Source: Siphonobacter sp. SORGH_AS_0500 (GTDB lineage Bacteria > Bacteroidota > Bacteroidia > Cytophagales > Spirosomataceae). Taken from it: a stretch of 64,000 bases of DNA. Shown piece by piece: positions 62,561 to 64,000 of this stretch. The notes under the pieces are model-generated. The model did no database searches. It was not told where the DNA came from and worked only from the letters and a program-made list of their open reading frames with translations. Within the stretch, counting starts at the first letter, position 1. Each line of letters starts with the position of its first letter. Where the stretch lies: NCBI RefSeq assembly GCF_002838835.1, contig NZ_NHPP01000015.1:1-64000 (forward strand), written 5' to 3'. A program made the position numbers and the translations under genes.

Positions 62561-62600
62561 AAGAAAAAGCCCTCACAATTCCTTGCGAGGGCTTTTTCTT
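62561..62600. terminator. Bidirectional terminator between hypothetical gene and secG
   Basis: AAGAAAAAGCCCTC pairs with GAGGGCTTTTTCTT, with an inner CAA/TTG. Confidence 0.9.
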
Positions 62601-62620
62601 TATATCTAGAAAGCTTACGA

Positions 62621-62989
62621 TTACTTCTGAGGCTGTGCGGGCTGAGCCGGAGCAGGTTGTGCTGGCGTTGTTGCTGGAGCAGGCGTTGTTGGGCGGGGAG
62701 CTGGTACGGTAGCCGCAGGAGCTACGTTACCCAGGCCATCATCCATACCTGAAGAAACACTTTGACCATTCAGGAAGAATACAGAAGCCAGAGCGAAAAC
62801 AGCAATGGCACCACCGAAACCCCAGGTCAGTTGCTCGAGCAAATCACCCGTTTTCTTTACACCAAAAAGTTGTTGTGAACCTGCTCCCGTAAATTGAGAA
62901 AGACCACCACCTTTAGGATTTTGAATCAACACCACCAGAACCAGTAAAGCGGCAAATACGATGGAAGCAATAATCAGAGTAGCAAACAT
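62621..62989 (-). CDS. secG: Preprotein translocase subunit SecG
   Basis: This 122-aa SecG has two membrane segments (about 3-22, FATLIIASIVFAALLVLVVLI, and 54-72). QNPKGGGLSQFTGAGSQQLFGVKKTGDLLEQLTWG lies between them, the SecG hallmark. The C-terminal about 40 residues are a Pro/Ala-rich tail (PAPRPTTPAPATTPAQPAP), typical for Bacteroidota. It assists SecYEG. It follows a TPR-like gene by 28 nt, so the LptE-like, TPR-like and secG genes probably run together, although a terminator separates the first from the second. Confidence 0.95.
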   Translation of the reverse strand: MFATLIIASIVFAALLVLVVLIQNPKGGGLSQFTGAGSQQLFGVKKTGDLLEQLTWGFGGAIAVFALASVFFLNGQSVSSGMDDGLGNVAPAATVPAPRPTTPAPATTPAQPAPAQPAQPQK

Positions 62990-63017
62990 TTTATGAAAGT
63001 AAAAAATTAATGTCCGG

Positions 63018-63731
63018 TTAGGATAAAGGCGGGTTGTTTTTTAGGGCCTCTATTTTTTCTGCAAAGTACGTCTTTTTTTCGGGAAACTTCAACTGTAGTT
63101 TTTCATAAACTTCAATCGCTTTTTCAGTTTTTCCCTGACGAGCCAAAACTTTCGCGTAGGCTTCTGTAACTGGCGTGCTATGGGATTGCTGTGGTTTTTG
63201 AGCTAAATCCACCTGAATTTCTTCGGGTTGACCTAGTTTAGCCCGTAAGGGCCCAATGCGTGGCTCAGCCTGAATGAAGCGGTCAATAATAGAAAGCTGA
63301 TCCAGAGGATTACTTTCCTGGGGTTCGGTTTCTGGTTTTTCTTCGTTCTTTTTTAACAAGACTTCCGAATAATCGAGACCCCGCAGGGCCTGAACCGGAT
63401 TAATTTCTTCGAAAAATGGTTTGGTACTTACTTCCACCACTTCCCGGGCGTGGCGGCGGGTGAAGGGTAGGGCCTGATCCGTCGTTGGGGTGGATTGAGG
63501 AAAATCGCCTTCCATGAATTTACGTAACGCATTTCGGCTCAGAGCATAGGCCGCTGCTTTACGCAGGCTCGCCTCGGCTGACTTCGAGTCATGCGTGTAA
63601 CCCTTTGCCAGAAGGACGTGTCCAGTCTGACAAAAAGGGTAATGTTCCACCAATTGCTCCAGATAAACCAGATCATCAGAGGAGAGTTCGCTCGGATTTG
63701 TTACGAGGTATGAAAAAGTATCACGTTGCAT
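63018..63731 (-). CDS. Hypothetical protein with TPR-like helices
   Basis: This 237-aa protein has helical repeats in the first 90 residues (LVYLEQLVEHYPFCQTGHVLLAKGYTHDSKSAEASLRKAAAYALSRNALRKF). A low-complexity linker follows. A C-terminal TPR-like pair has PVTEAYAKVLARQGKTEKAIEVYEKLQLKFPEKKTYFAEKI. This C-terminal Glu/Lys/Tyr pattern is common in the protein encoded between lptE and secG in Cytophagales. Its function is unknown; no signal peptide is present. The start ATG is at 63731. Confidence 0.82.
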   Translation of the reverse strand: MQRDTFSYLVTNPSELSSDDLVYLEQLVEHYPFCQTGHVLLAKGYTHDSKSAEASLRKAAAYALSRNALRKFMEGDFPQSTPTTDQALPFTRRHAREVVEVSTKPFFEEINPVQALRGLDYSEVLLKKNEEKPETEPQESNPLDQLSIIDRFIQAEPRIGPLRAKLGQPEEIQVDLAQKPQQSHSTPVTEAYAKVLARQGKTEKAIEVYEKLQLKFPEKKTYFAEKIEALKNNPPLS

Positions 63732-63878
63732 AATTGCCTACCGCACCAGGGAAAATTCGAAAAGATTAACTTCTAAGATACATCATTCACGAATCGATAA
63801 TCAATAGTCTGCTTGTGTACTAAACTTCTATATTCTAAAGTTAAAGTTTATTTAAGAAATTATAAACAGCTAAAAATA

Positions 63879-63915
63879 AAAAAGTTGTCCGAAAATTCTT
63901 CGGACAACTTTTTTT
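63879..63915. terminator. Bidirectional terminator after the LptE-like gene
   Basis: AAGTTGTCCGAA pairs with TTCGGACAACTT, with A run to the left and T7 to the right. On the minus strand it follows the partial gene that ends at 63934. Confidence 0.85.
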
Positions 63916-63933
63916 AAATAAAAATAACTATTT

Positions 63934-64000
63934 CTACCAGTCTCCAGCCGTTTTACTGAAAATATCCAGAATAATCTGATCCAGGATGGGTGGAATTAAC
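63934..64000 (-). CDS. C-terminal end of an LptE-like gene (partial)
   Basis: The frame enters from the right window edge on the minus strand and stops at TAG 63936-63934, giving 21 residues, LIPPILDQIILDIFSKTAGDW. The ending (D-Q-I-x-x-D-I-F-x-K-T-x-x-D-W) resembles the C-terminus of LptE-family lipoproteins, which lie next to the TPR-like and secG genes in Cytophagales. The call rests on this short end and synteny only. Confidence 0.45.
   Translation of the reverse strand, partial: LIPPILDQIILDIFSKTAGDW

Overview
The window looks like chromosome from a member of the Bacteroidota, most likely order Cytophagales (Spirosomaceae-like; the genus is not resolved by sequence alone). The evidence is the promoter type (TAnnTTTG -7 boxes, most often TACCTTTG, and few Shine-Dalgarno sites), Bacteroidota-restricted families (DUF2027-Smr, DUF4403, DUF2279, LptE-like, a long acidic tail on bS16), secreted proteins with signal peptides ending in AQ, and gene order. 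By eye the GC content is in the mid-40s. About 50 protein genes, an RNase P RNA gene and one tRNA-like RNA gene are supported.

Layout. 0.4-7.6 kb, minus strand: a complete six-gene ebo cluster (eboA-B-C-D-E-F), a widely conserved but poorly understood metabolite cluster. It is broken by a frameshift in eboA, a 371-nt gap with a large palindrome before eboC, and a perfect 31-bp inverted repeat between eboC and eboD. 8.0-11.3 kb: a frameshifted GH105 hydrolase and a DUF819 membrane protein. 11.46-11.76 kb: a minus-strand RNA gene with its own promoter and terminators whose ends fold like a tRNA but which carries about 88 nt where a variable loop should be. 11.8-16.4 kb: Lrp-type regulator (frameshifted), sufB without sufCDS, a coiled-coil protein built of internal repeats, an RluA-type pseudouridine synthase and a GNAT. 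16.5-19.9 kb: a pectin side-chain set (two SGNH acetylesterases and a GH105). 19.9-20.7 kb: PIN protein with a small partner. 20.8-22.9 kb: rpsP-rimM-trmD. 23.5-34.8 kb: OmpA protein, rnpB, DUF4403 lipoprotein, DUF2027-Smr, fabG, a von Willebrand factor A protein, DUF2279 and an ECF sigma factor, separated by repeat-rich spacers. 35-43.2 kb: LacI regulator, esterase, EamA and MFS transporters, HAD and nucleotidase, DeoR regulator, YqgE. 43.3-45.8 kb: beta-barrel protein and an ECF sigma, putative anti-sigma and Spy-like module. 46-57 kb: split transketolase, BCP peroxiredoxin, M23 peptidase, FAH hydrolase, M48 lipoprotein, sucC, LolD-type ATPase, DUF481, M14 peptidase. 57.8-64 kb: secreted GH13 enzyme, groEL-groES, a conserved hypothetical, secG, a TPR-like protein and the C-terminal end of an LptE-like gene.

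Two genome-scale patterns cut across the genes. First, six genes each need exactly one added base to restore a family-typical reading frame, mostly at short homopolymers. This looks more like systematic base under-calling than six pseudogenes. Second, the spacers share several families of dispersed palindromic repeats. One is a composite element in which a 7-nt or 15-nt tandem array is followed directly by a conserved core of about 90 nt with two hairpins; all four arrays in the window have this arrangement. The least explained features are the tRNA-like RNA and the composite repeat. All family assignments come from reading the sequence without database searches.
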